Below, piece by piece: positions 18,201-24,605 of a stretch of DNA of 64,000 bases (within the stretch, counting starts at the first letter, position 1; each line of letters opens with the position of its first letter). Source of the stretch: Tsuneonella amylolytica (lineage in GTDB: Bacteria > Pseudomonadota > Alphaproteobacteria > Sphingomonadales > Sphingomonadaceae); the NCBI RefSeq assembly GCF_003626915.1, contig NZ_CP032570.1, forward strand, positions 2,107,001 through 2,171,000, read 5' to 3'. The position numbers and the translations under genes were made by a program. The notes under the pieces were generated by a model. That model searched no databases. It had not been told where the DNA came from and was given only the letters and a program-made list of their open reading frames with translations.

Positions 18201-18719
18201 ATGGACTGGCTCATTCCCACCCTCATCGTGATCGCTTCCGTGCTTGGCATGGAACTCGTCGCGTGGGCGAGCCACAAGTACGTGATGCACGGGTTCGGCT
18301 GGGGCTGGCACCGCGATCACCACGAACCCCACGACAACGCGCTCGAAAAGAACGACCTCTACGCCATCGTCGGCGCGGCGATGAGCATCTCGATGTTCGC
18401 GGTCGGCAGCAAGCTCGTGATGGGCGACCGCGCGTGGTGGCCGGGCACGTGGATCGGTCTCGGCATCCTGATCTACGGCGTAATTTACACCGCGGTGCAC
18501 GATGGCCTCGTCCACCAGCGATGGTTTCGGTGGGTGCCTAAGCGCGGCTATGCCAAGCGTCTGGTGCAAGCCCATAAACTGCACCACGCTACCGTCGGCA
18601 AGGACGGCGGGGTCAGTTTCGGTTTCGTCTTCGCGCAGGATCCCGCGAAGCTGAAGGCCGAACTGAAGCGCCAGCGCGAGGCGGGGATCGCCGTCGTGCG
18701 CGAGAGTGTGGGGGCCTGA
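18201..18719 (+). CDS. crtZ: Beta-carotene hydroxylase
   Basis: 172 residues, the normal CrtZ length. All four histidine motifs of the fatty-acid-hydroxylase fold are present: HKYVMH, HRDHH, HDGLVH and HKLHH. These bind the di-iron centre that hydroxylates beta-ionone rings at C3, converting beta-carotene to zeaxanthin. The surrounding segments are hydrophobic, consistent with an inner-membrane enzyme. No other crt genes are nearby. A pigmented Sphingomonadales host fits. Confidence 0.95.
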   Translation: MDWLIPTLIVIASVLGMELVAWASHKYVMHGFGWGWHRDHHEPHDNALEKNDLYAIVGAAMSISMFAVGSKLVMGDRAWWPGTWIGLGILIYGVIYTAVHDGLVHQRWFRWVPKRGYAKRLVQAHKLHHATVGKDGGVSFGFVFAQDPAKLKAELKRQREAGIAVVRESVGA

Positions 18720-18729
18720 GCGGTCCGTC

Positions 18730-19077
18730 TTATTCGTTGCGGGTCGCAATCCAGCCGCCCGCGATCACCAGTACCGCGATCGAGACGTAGTACCACGGCG
18801 CCCCCAGCGTATACCACGTGAACACCGTGCCGGCTGCCATCGCGAGGATCGCAAGCACTTTGGCCTTGCGCGAGATGGCGCGGCGTTCGCGCCAATCACG
18901 CACTTGCGGACCCCAATGCGGGTGATCGAGGATCTTCCGTTCCCATTCCGGATTGCTGCGGGCGAAGAAGTAGACCGCCAGCAGCAGGAACGGCACCGTG
19001 GGCATGATCGGCAGGACCGCGCCGACCGCGCCGAGTGCGACGCTCAGCAGACCGAGACCGGCGTACAGCGCCCGCAT
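18730..19077 (-). CDS. YbaN family (DUF454) inner-membrane protein
   Basis: 115 residues with paired N-terminal helices (GLLSVALGAVGAVLPIMPTVPFLLLAVYFF), the DUF454 hallmark PTVPFLLLA, a cytosolic loop ARSNPEWERKILDHPHWGP and a C-terminal hydrophobic hairpin. The family function is unknown. It lies 4 nt downstream of sufE on the minus strand and is convergent with crtZ. Confidence 0.9.
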   Translation of the reverse strand: MRALYAGLGLLSVALGAVGAVLPIMPTVPFLLLAVYFFARSNPEWERKILDHPHWGPQVRDWRERRAISRKAKVLAILAMAAGTVFTWYTLGAPWYYVSIAVLVIAGGWIATRNE

Positions 19078-19081
19078 GCAG

Positions 19082-19489
19082 CTATCCCGCGGCGATCCGC
19101 GCCGCGTGTTCCTGAACGAGCGCGATCATGTTGGGCACGCCCTGGGTGCGGTTGCTGCTGAGCTGATGCTTGAGATCGAAGGGGGCGAGTTCGTCGGCCA
19201 CGTCCATCGCGGCGACTTCATCGGCCGGCCGGTCCTGCACCGCGGCGACGACGAGAGCGACGATTCCCTTGGTGATCGCAGCGTTGCTGTCGGCCAGAAA
19301 ATGAAGGCGCCCGGCATCCCCCGTCGGATAGACCCAGACCGCAGCCGAACAGCCCCGCACGAGAGTGGCATCCGTTTTGAGCGGGGCGGGCATCTCGTCG
19401 AGTTCGCGGCCGAGTTCGATCAACAGGCGATAGCGGTCGTCGGCGTCGAGGAACTCGTATTCCTCGGCAATATCTTGAAGGCTGCGCAT
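19082..19489 (-). CDS. SufE family sulfur acceptor
   Basis: 135 residues. LVRGCSAAVWVY contains the conserved acceptor Cys, and LSSNRTQGVPNM is the conserved C-terminal helix. SufE accepts persulfide sulfur from a SufS-type cysteine desulfurase and delivers it to Fe-S cluster assembly. No suf operon is next to it; stand-alone SufE genes are common in Sphingomonadales. Confidence 0.93.
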   Translation of the reverse strand: MRSLQDIAEEYEFLDADDRYRLLIELGRELDEMPAPLKTDATLVRGCSAAVWVYPTGDAGRLHFLADSNAAITKGIVALVVAAVQDRPADEVAAMDVADELAPFDLKHQLSSNRTQGVPNMIALVQEHAARIAAG

Positions 19490-19515
19490 CGAGCGGGCCT
19501 CTAGCGTGCCCCAGG

Positions 19516-19692
19516 CTAGGCCGCCAGTCCGCCCGGGCGGGTGATCGCGTAGTAGATCACGTAGATCCAGCTAAGGACGCCATGGATCGCCGCCCACACA
19601 ATCGACTGATGGAGGTTCCAGCTGATCGCTACCGCGATCGCCGAACCAAGGCCGATGCCGGCTCCCGCAGCGCTGTTCGCGGCGCCGTTCAC
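19516..19692 (-). CDS. Small membrane protein at the end of the psp operon, 58 aa
   Basis: 58 residues beginning with GTG in a GTGA overlap with the preceding PspB-like gene. It is mostly hydrophobic: a glycine/alanine-rich helix and a second helix (VLSWIYVIYYAI) separated by WNLHQSIVW. The last residues (RPGGLAA) are short and polar. Translational coupling makes it the last member of the psp operon. I do not recognise the family; a role in Psp signalling is inferred from position only. Confidence 0.65.
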   Translation of the reverse strand: MNGAANSAAGAGIGLGSAIAVAISWNLHQSIVWAAIHGVLSWIYVIYYAITRPGGLAA

Positions 19693-19955
19693 AGGTCCAC
19701 CCCGCTCGCGATCGCCTCCAGCTTGCGGATGCGTTCCTTGAGGTCGCTGATTTCGATCCGCGCAGCGCCTAGCGCGCTGCCCGTATCGGGGCCATCGTCC
19801 CGCGAGTGGGGCGCGATGCGGCGCAGATCATCAGAGCGGTCAAGCTCGCGCTCCTTGAGAGTAAGCCAGCCCTGCCAGCCGCGCAACATCGCGAAGGCGA
19901 CGATGGCGATGGCGGTCAGCGAAGTGGCCGAGTAGATCAGGTTGTCGCTCAACAT
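19689..19955 (-). CDS. PspB-like single-helix coiled-coil protein (fourth extra copy)
   Basis: 88 residues: one N-terminal helix (about 8-28, TSLTAIAIVAFAMLRGW), a charged linker and a C-terminal coiled coil ISDLKERIRKLEAIASG. This resembles the PspB C-terminal pattern RERIxxLExI. It is the shortest of four such proteins after pspC and has lost the 'TD' residues seen after the repeat in its siblings. It overlaps the next small gene by 4 nt. Likely an inner-membrane Psp partner; no direct functional evidence. Confidence 0.75.
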   Translation of the reverse strand: MLSDNLIYSATSLTAIAIVAFAMLRGWQGWLTLKERELDRSDDLRRIAPHSRDDGPDTGSALGAARIEISDLKERIRKLEAIASGVDL

Positions 19956-19985
19956 GACAGAGGTCCTCCCTTGAACCTGTGGGCT

Positions 19986-20273
19986 TCAGGAATCCTGGCG
20001 GTCGCGCAGCGCCTCGATCTCGTCGGAGACCCGGCGGGCTTCGAGTGCCGAGGCGGAGTTCGCATCGGTCGCGATGCGTTCGAGCACCTTGATGCGTTCG
20101 CGCAAATCCTCGAGCTCGCGCTTCTGCGCGGCGTTCTCCGCGGCGAAACGTTCGGGCTGCTGCCGGTCCTGTCCTTGCCGATCGGATTTAGCGAGCGCCT
20201 TGTACCGCTCGGTCATGACCGAGGTAATGCAGCCCACCAGCACGATCAGGAAAATCATGGTCCACAGGCTCAT
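19986..20273 (-). CDS. PspB-like single-helix coiled-coil protein (third extra copy)
   Basis: 95 residues: an N-terminal helix (LWTMIFLIVLVGCITSVM), a glutamine/charge-rich region, then a coiled coil with LRERIKVLERIATD and a final VSDEIEALRD. The LERIxTD…IEALRD arrangement is shared with its two upstream neighbours and recalls PspB. The ATG at 20273 lies in an ATGA overlap with the upstream gene, so translation is coupled. Inferred to act at the inner membrane with PspA/PspC. Confidence 0.8.
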   Translation of the reverse strand: MSLWTMIFLIVLVGCITSVMTERYKALAKSDRQGQDRQQPERFAAENAAQKRELEDLRERIKVLERIATDANSASALEARRVSDEIEALRDRQDS

Positions 20274-20599
20274 TGCATCTTCTCCGACCGGTCGCGCAGG
20301 CGTTCGATGTCCTGCGTCAAATGATAGCCGCTGTCGGTGACGATCCGCTCGACGGTGGCGAGGCGGTCCTTCATCGAGCCGACCTCGGCGCGAAGCTGGG
20401 CGTTCTCCTGCGAGAGCAGCTTGATCCGCTCCTGCGCTTCGCCGTCGGTCTTCGGATAGACCGCCTGGCCCCACGCGCCGTCTAGCGGGTAGCCGTGTTT
20501 GATCCGCATCCAAGTGGTGACGACCCAGCCGAGCATACCGGCAGTGCCGACGATCGCCACGGTGGGGGCGATCATCTCGATAAGAGCGAGCTTTTCCAT
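20270..20599 (-). CDS. PspB-like single-helix coiled-coil protein (second extra copy)
   Basis: 109 residues: a hydrophobic helix at about 8-28 (MIAPTVAIVGTAGMLGWVV), a basic cytosolic boundary (MRIKHGYP), a long coiled coil (QERIKLLSQENAQLRAEV) and the shared motif MKDRLATVERIVTDSGYHLTQDIERLRD-like end. The similarity to the neighbouring frame (LERIVTDKGYD…IEALRD) shows these two are paralogues. It overlaps its neighbours by 1 and 4 nt. Probable psp operon membrane component. Confidence 0.82.
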   Translation of the reverse strand: MEKLALIEMIAPTVAIVGTAGMLGWVVTTWMRIKHGYPLDGAWGQAVYPKTDGEAQERIKLLSQENAQLRAEVGSMKDRLATVERIVTDSGYHLTQDIERLRDRSEKMQ

Positions 20600-20910
20600 C
20601 AGACTCGCTCCTTCCTGAGGGTATCGATCGACACGCCGCTGTCCGCTTCGTCCACCCGCCGCTGGTCGCGCAGCGCCTCGATCTGGGTCGCGACGTCGTA
20701 TCCCTTGTCGGTCACGATGCGTTCGAGCACGCGGACGCGGTCCTCGAGCGACTGGACCTTGCTGGAATACTGGGCGGCCTTCTCGGCGGTCGCCTCGGCG
20801 GTGGTGTTGACCTGCATCGCGGCGATCTTCTGCTGGTGCCGGGTCCAGATCGCGAAGATCGGGATCATCAGCGCGATGATCGGGATGAAGAGGGCGATCG
20901 TGCCTTCCAT
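20599..20910 (-). CDS. PspB-like single-helix coiled-coil protein (first extra copy)
   Basis: 103 residues: an N-terminal membrane helix (GTIALFIPIIALMIPIFAIW), a basic start to the cytosolic part (TRHQQKIAAM), then a coiled coil with EDRVRVLERIVTDKGYDV and IEALRD. Architecture matches PspB (one helix then RERIxxLExI…), but it is longer and separated from pspC by 24 nt. With three similar downstream genes it forms a tandem paralogue set. Likely inner-membrane, with the coiled coil facing PspA. Confidence 0.82.
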   Translation of the reverse strand: MEGTIALFIPIIALMIPIFAIWTRHQQKIAAMQVNTTAEATAEKAAQYSSKVQSLEDRVRVLERIVTDKGYDVATQIEALRDQRRVDEADSGVSIDTLRKERV

Positions 20911-20934
20911 GATAATGCTCCCCCTTGTCTGACC

Positions 20935-21312
20935 TCAGCGCAGCCGTTCGATCTCGGCGTTCAGGCGCGGATTGCTGGTGACGTAGTAGGTCTCGACCTC
21001 GGCCAGCCGGCGATCGATCTCGCGGAACTTGCCGCGGATCTCGCGCGCGGTGCGCTTGGGGCTCTGGCGGACGCGCTGCCAGTACTTGCTCTCCTCCTGG
21101 TCGACGTAGAGGTGCGCCGGCTTCTTGTTAAGCAGCAGCCCGGCAATGAAGTAGACCGGCAGGATGAGGCCCATGCCCGCCAGCAGCAGGATGATGAAGC
21201 CGAGCCGGACCCACAGGGCGTTGACCCCGGTGTAGTCGGCGATCCCGGCGCAGACACCCATCAGCTTGGCGTTCTGCTTGTCGCGGTAGAGCGTGGTGCG
21301 GGGGCTGTTCAT
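20935..21312 (-). CDS. pspC: Phage shock protein C
   Basis: 125 residues. LYRDKQNAKLMGVCAGIADYTGVNALWVR is the PspC domain signature, followed by a hydrophobic segment (LGFIILLLAGMGLILPVYFIAGLLL) and a charged C-terminal coiled coil. PspC is the membrane sensor that, with PspB, recruits PspA away from PspF on inner-membrane stress. The start overlaps the pspB stop by 4 nt. Confidence 0.95.
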   Translation of the reverse strand: MNSPRTTLYRDKQNAKLMGVCAGIADYTGVNALWVRLGFIILLLAGMGLILPVYFIAGLLLNKKPAHLYVDQEESKYWQRVRQSPKRTAREIRGKFREIDRRLAEVETYYVTSNPRLNAEIERLR

Positions 21313-21605
21313 TGCTTCACTCCCTTCTTCTCGGCGATCAGGCGGTCGAGTTCGCGCAGCGCGTCGTTGTCCTCGTCGCTGTCGTGGACCAGGCGGGCGG
21401 GGCGGAAGCCCGGGTCGTCGGTGGAAACCAGCCGTTCGACCGTATCCATCCGCGCGTCGAGACGCTTGGCGAGATGGTAGAGTTCGTCGAGCAGGCTCTC
21501 ATCGTCGGTGGTGATCGTCGAGGCAGTCTTCCACTTGGTGATGTAGTGCAGGATCACCCATGGCAGCGCCACGCAGATGATCAGTGCGATGATAACCTCT
21601 TCCAC
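21309..21605 (-). CDS. pspB: Phage shock protein B
   Basis: 98 residues: one N-terminal helix (VIIALIICVALPWVILHYI), then KWKTAS and a cytosolic helix LAKRLDARMDTVERLVSTDDPGFR that matches the PspB C-terminal domain (compare RERIQALESILDAEHPNW in E. coli). It is about 25 residues longer than E. coli PspB at the C-terminus. It begins 4 nt after the pspA stop. It acts with PspC to relay membrane stress to PspA. Confidence 0.94.
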   Translation of the reverse strand: MEEVIIALIICVALPWVILHYITKWKTASTITTDDESLLDELYHLAKRLDARMDTVERLVSTDDPGFRPARLVHDSDEDNDALRELDRLIAEKKGVKQ

Positions 21606-21608
21606 CGG

Positions 21609-22577
21609 TCAGTTCCCTTCCGTCTTGTGCGTGTCGCCGGACTGGTCGTCCGCGGCATCGTCCATTCCCATTGCGCGCTTCATCTGCGCCAGTTCGTCGT
21701 CGATCTGGTCCTTGCCCGCGAGCGCGGCGATCTCGTCCGACAGGCTCGGCTTGCCGGTGCCGTCGGCGATGCTCAGCGCGTCGGCGCGACCTTCGGCGTA
21801 GTCCACCCGGCGCTCGAGCTGGTCGAACCGGGCGAGCGCTTCGTCGGCGCGTTCGTTGGTCATCAGGCTGCGCAGTTTGACGCGGTTCTCCGCGCTTTCC
21901 AGTCGGGCCGCGATGGCCGTCTGGCGGCTGCGGGCTTCGCGCAGGCGGACCTGCAGCTTCTCGATGTCCTGTTCATAGGCGCGCAGTGCGTCGTCGAGGA
22001 CGGCGATCTCCTCCTTGAGCTGGTCGGCCATGTCGCCGGCCTTCTTCTTTTCGACGAGCGCCGCGCGGGCGAGGTCCTCGCGGTCCTTGCTGAGCGCCAG
22101 CTGCGCCTTTTCCGACCAGTCCGACTGCAGCCGTTCGAGCTTCACCGTATGGCGATGCATCTCCTTCTGGTCGGCGATGGTGCGCGCCGCGCTCGCGCGG
22201 ACCTCGACCAGCGTCTCCTCCATCTCGAGGATGATCATGCGGATCATCTTCGACGGGTCGTCCGCCTTGTCGAGCATGTCGTTGAAGTTCGCCGCGATGA
22301 TGTCCCGCGTGCGGCTGAAGATACCCATGAATGCGACTCCATAGTTGGCGATGTCGCGCGCTTCGCGCGGCGACTGCGTGGGGGTGGGGCTGCGGCGAAG
22401 GCGATCGATCTCCTCGTCCAGCCGGCTCTGACGAGCGAAGGGCTGAGCCTGAGAAACATGAGGACGGGCCGGAGCGTCTGCACGGGGGGTCTGGGACCCG
22501 TGCCGGGGGGGGACGTCGCGCTCCGGCCCTAGGGGGTCGTTCCCGAGCCGGTCATCGGTGTAAGGGGGCTTGTTCAC
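21609..22577 (-). CDS. pspA: Phage shock protein A, with possible 83-aa N-terminal extension
   Basis: The conserved PspA/IM30 protein starts MGIFSRTRDIIAANFNDMLDKADDP at 22328 (239 residues, with GGAG upstream) and is an all-helical coiled coil, including the amphipathic N-terminal helix that binds membranes. The same frame is open upstream to a GTG at 22577 that carries GGAGG at the right distance and overlaps the stop of the preceding gene (GTGA), giving 322 residues. The extra 83 residues are proline- and charge-rich with no helix. PspA coats stressed inner membrane and inhibits PspF. Either start, or both, may be used; the long form would bury the amphipathic helix. Confidence 0.93.
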   Translation of the reverse strand: MNKPPYTDDRLGNDPLGPERDVPPRHGSQTPRADAPARPHVSQAQPFARQSRLDEEIDRLRRSPTPTQSPREARDIANYGVAFMGIFSRTRDIIAANFNDMLDKADDPSKMIRMIILEMEETLVEVRASAARTIADQKEMHRHTVKLERLQSDWSEKAQLALSKDREDLARAALVEKKKAGDMADQLKEEIAVLDDALRAYEQDIEKLQVRLREARSRQTAIAARLESAENRVKLRSLMTNERADEALARFDQLERRVDYAEGRADALSIADGTGKPSLSDEIAALAGKDQIDDELAQMKRAMGMDDAADDQSGDTHKTEGN

Positions 22578-22726
22578 GAGACCTCCTTCGCCGTCACCAC
22601 GCCGTCGAAGGCGTAGGCGGGGGTCGCCTGCACTTGCGAGCTGAGGGCGACGAACAGCGCCATCGCGGCGACGCTCGCTGCGGCGGCCTGGCCGAGGCGG
22701 GTCTCGAGAAAGCGGCGATCGAACAT
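22574..22726 (-). CDS. Small membrane or secreted protein opening the psp operon, 50 aa
   Basis: 50 residues from an ATG at 22726 with GGAG 9 nt upstream; start MFDRRFLETRLGQAAAA, one hydrophobic segment (about 13-31) ending SSQVQATPAYA, then a short tail DGVVTAKEVS. It might be a single-helix membrane protein or a secreted peptide cleaved after AYA. It is the first gene after the sigma-54 promoter (leader about 40 nt) and overlaps the long pspA start by 4 nt. I do not recognise the family. Confidence 0.65.
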   Translation of the reverse strand: MFDRRFLETRLGQAAAASVAAMALFVALSSQVQATPAYAFDGVVTAKEVS

Positions 22727-22777
22727 TGTGGTCTCCTGTCCATTCCTGCCCGCCGGAACGGGCTTGTTCACCTATCA

Positions 22778-22792
22778 GCAAGCCGCGTGCCA
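22778..22792 (-). promoter_or_regulatory. Sigma-54 promoter of the psp operon
   Basis: On the minus strand TGGCAC (22792-22787), a 5-nt spacer and TTGC (22781-22778) match the RpoN -24/-12 consensus exactly. Predicted transcription start is about 22766, some 40 nt before the first ATG. The divergent pspF gene encodes the expected enhancer-binding activator. Upstream, around 22868-22880, TTTTCGCTATTTG might be part of a PspF site, but this is weak. Confidence 0.85.
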
Positions 22793-22882
22793 ATTCGAAT
22801 TTACGGGTGCATCCGGGTTTTCGACGAACAACATTGTGGTGCCCCTTGCCGAGGTTCGGGACTTTTCGCTATTTGTTGGGCC

Positions 22883-23917
22883 ATGGAGCGGGAAAGCCAG
22901 TTCATCGGGCAGTCGGATGCCTTTCTCGACGCGGTCGACCGCGCGAGCCAGGCCGCGCCGATGACACGCCCAGTACTGGTGATCGGGGAGCGCGGAACGG
23001 GCAAGGAACTGATTGCCGAACGCCTCCACCGCCTGTCGGCCCGGTGGGGCGAGCCGCTGGTCACGATGAACTGCGCGGCGCTACCCGAAACGCTGATCGA
23101 GGCCGAGCTGTTCGGGCACGAGGCGGGGGCCTTCACCGGCGCCACGCGGGCGCGGGCGGGCCGGTTCGAGGAAGCCGACAGGGGCACGCTGTTCCTCGAC
23201 GAACTGGCGACCCTCTCCATGCAAGCGCAGGAAAGGCTGCTGCGCGCGGTCGAATACGGCGAGGTCACCCGCATCGGCTCCAACCGTCCGATCCGGGTCG
23301 ACGTGCGGATCGTGGCCGCGACCAACGAGGACCTGCCGCAGCTCGCCGACACCGGTCGCTTTCGCGCGGACCTGCTCGATCGGCTCAGCTTCGAGGTCAT
23401 CACCTTGCCCCCGCTGCGCGTGCGCGAGGGCGATGTGCAGGTGCTCGCCGAATTCTTCGGCCGCCGCATGGCGAGCGAGCTGCGATGGGACGCCTGGCCC
23501 GGCTTTGCCGACCACGTGCGCCAGCAGCTCGAGGATCACCTGTGGCCCGGCAACGTGCGCGAATTGCGCAACGTGGTCGAACGGGCGGTCTATCGCTGGG
23601 GCGATTTCGAGAACCCGGTCGGGCACGTCGTCTTCGATCCGTTCGACAGCCCGTGGAAGCCCGCCGCCTCTCCCCGGCGCAAGGATCCGGCGGAAGCCGG
23701 CACCGCGGCCGCTCCGTCGGCGTCGCCTGCCGCGGCCGACTACGATTCGATCGCCGACCTGCGCGCGGCGGTCGATGCGCACGAGCGGGCGATCGTCGAA
23801 CATGCCCTCGGTCGCAATCGCTGGAACCAGCGCCAGACCGCCAAGGCACTGGGCCTCAGCTACGACCAGCTGCGCCACTGTATCAAGAAGCACGGACTGG
23901 CCGAAGGCGCTGACTAG
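22883..23917 (+). CDS. pspF: PspF, sigma-54 enhancer-binding activator of psp
   Basis: 344 residues with the AAA+ domain at the very N-terminus and no receiver or PAS domain, as in PspF. Walker A is GERGTGKE (35-42), the sigma-54 contact loop is GAFTGA (82-87), Walker B is GTLFLDE (101-107), and the C-terminus carries a Fis-type helix-turn-helix (NRWNQRQTAKALGLSYDQLRH). A proline/alanine-rich linker precedes the HTH. It drives open-complex formation at the divergent psp promoter and is held inactive by PspA until membrane stress. The start-to-promoter distance is about 90 nt. Confidence 0.94.
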   Translation: MERESQFIGQSDAFLDAVDRASQAAPMTRPVLVIGERGTGKELIAERLHRLSARWGEPLVTMNCAALPETLIEAELFGHEAGAFTGATRARAGRFEEADRGTLFLDELATLSMQAQERLLRAVEYGEVTRIGSNRPIRVDVRIVAATNEDLPQLADTGRFRADLLDRLSFEVITLPPLRVREGDVQVLAEFFGRRMASELRWDAWPGFADHVRQQLEDHLWPGNVRELRNVVERAVYRWGDFENPVGHVVFDPFDSPWKPAASPRRKDPAEAGTAAAPSASPAAADYDSIADLRAAVDAHERAIVEHALGRNRWNQRQTAKALGLSYDQLRHCIKKHGLAEGAD

Positions 23918-24041
23918 ACGGCTTGCTTTTGGCGGCACTCGCGCCTATCTGGCCATCCATCCCGACATCGCGAGATCAAGGGGCTGGCGCCTTCGGGGGC
24001 CGGCACCGGACCGCTTTGCCGAACGAATACCGGAGAATTGC

Positions 24042-24599
24042 TTGGCCGACATCGCCCGCCTGACCGAACTGATCGAACCCGAAGCCGCCGCGCTCGGGCT
24101 CGAGCTCGTGCGGGTGAAGATGATGCCGTCCGAAGCCGGCGACGGCGGCGAGGCGCTGCAGGTCATGGCCGAGGATCCGGCGACCGGACAGCTCATCATC
24201 GACCAGTGCGCTGCGCTCAGCCGCCGCATCAGCGATGCGATGGATGCAGCCGAGGAAGCCGGCGAGGAACTGATCGCGGGCGCCTACCACCTCGAGGTCA
24301 GCAGCCCCGGCATCGATCGTCCGCTGACGCGCGCGAAGGATTTCGCGAACTGGGCCGGGCACGAGGCGCGCATCGTCATGGACAAGAGCCATGACGGCCA
24401 GCGCGTGCTGAAGGGCGAGCTCCAGGGTATCGACGGGAACGACGTGACCATCGCCGATCGCAAGGCGGGCGAAGTCGTCGTTCCGCGCGACCGGATCCAT
24501 TCGGCGCAGCTCGTCCTCACCGACGCGCTCATCGCCGCCACCAAACCGCTCGACACCGCTGGTGCCGAGGAAGAATCTTTCGAGACAGAGGAAGAGTAA
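24042..24599 (+). CDS. rimP: Ribosome maturation factor RimP
   Basis: 185 residues. AAALGLELVRVKM, YHLEVSSPGIDRPLTRAKDF and the C-terminal SH3-like domain are standard RimP features. It assists 30S subunit maturation. The start is TTG at 24042 with GGAG 7 nt upstream; no ATG or GTG gives a full N-terminus. nusA begins 6 nt after the stop, as in most bacteria. An acidic tail (EEESFETEEE) ends the protein. Confidence 0.95.
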   Translation: MADIARLTELIEPEAAALGLELVRVKMMPSEAGDGGEALQVMAEDPATGQLIIDQCAALSRRISDAMDAAEEAGEELIAGAYHLEVSSPGIDRPLTRAKDFANWAGHEARIVMDKSHDGQRVLKGELQGIDGNDVTIADRKAGEVVVPRDRIHSAQLVLTDALIAATKPLDTAGAEEESFETEEE

Positions 24600-24605
24600 G
24601 ACCCC

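Noticed and set aside
22868-22880. A PspF enhancer site upstream of psp
   Set aside because: TTTTCGCTATTTG is only loosely like enterobacterial PspF sites as I remember them and has no clear partner; not listed as a feature.
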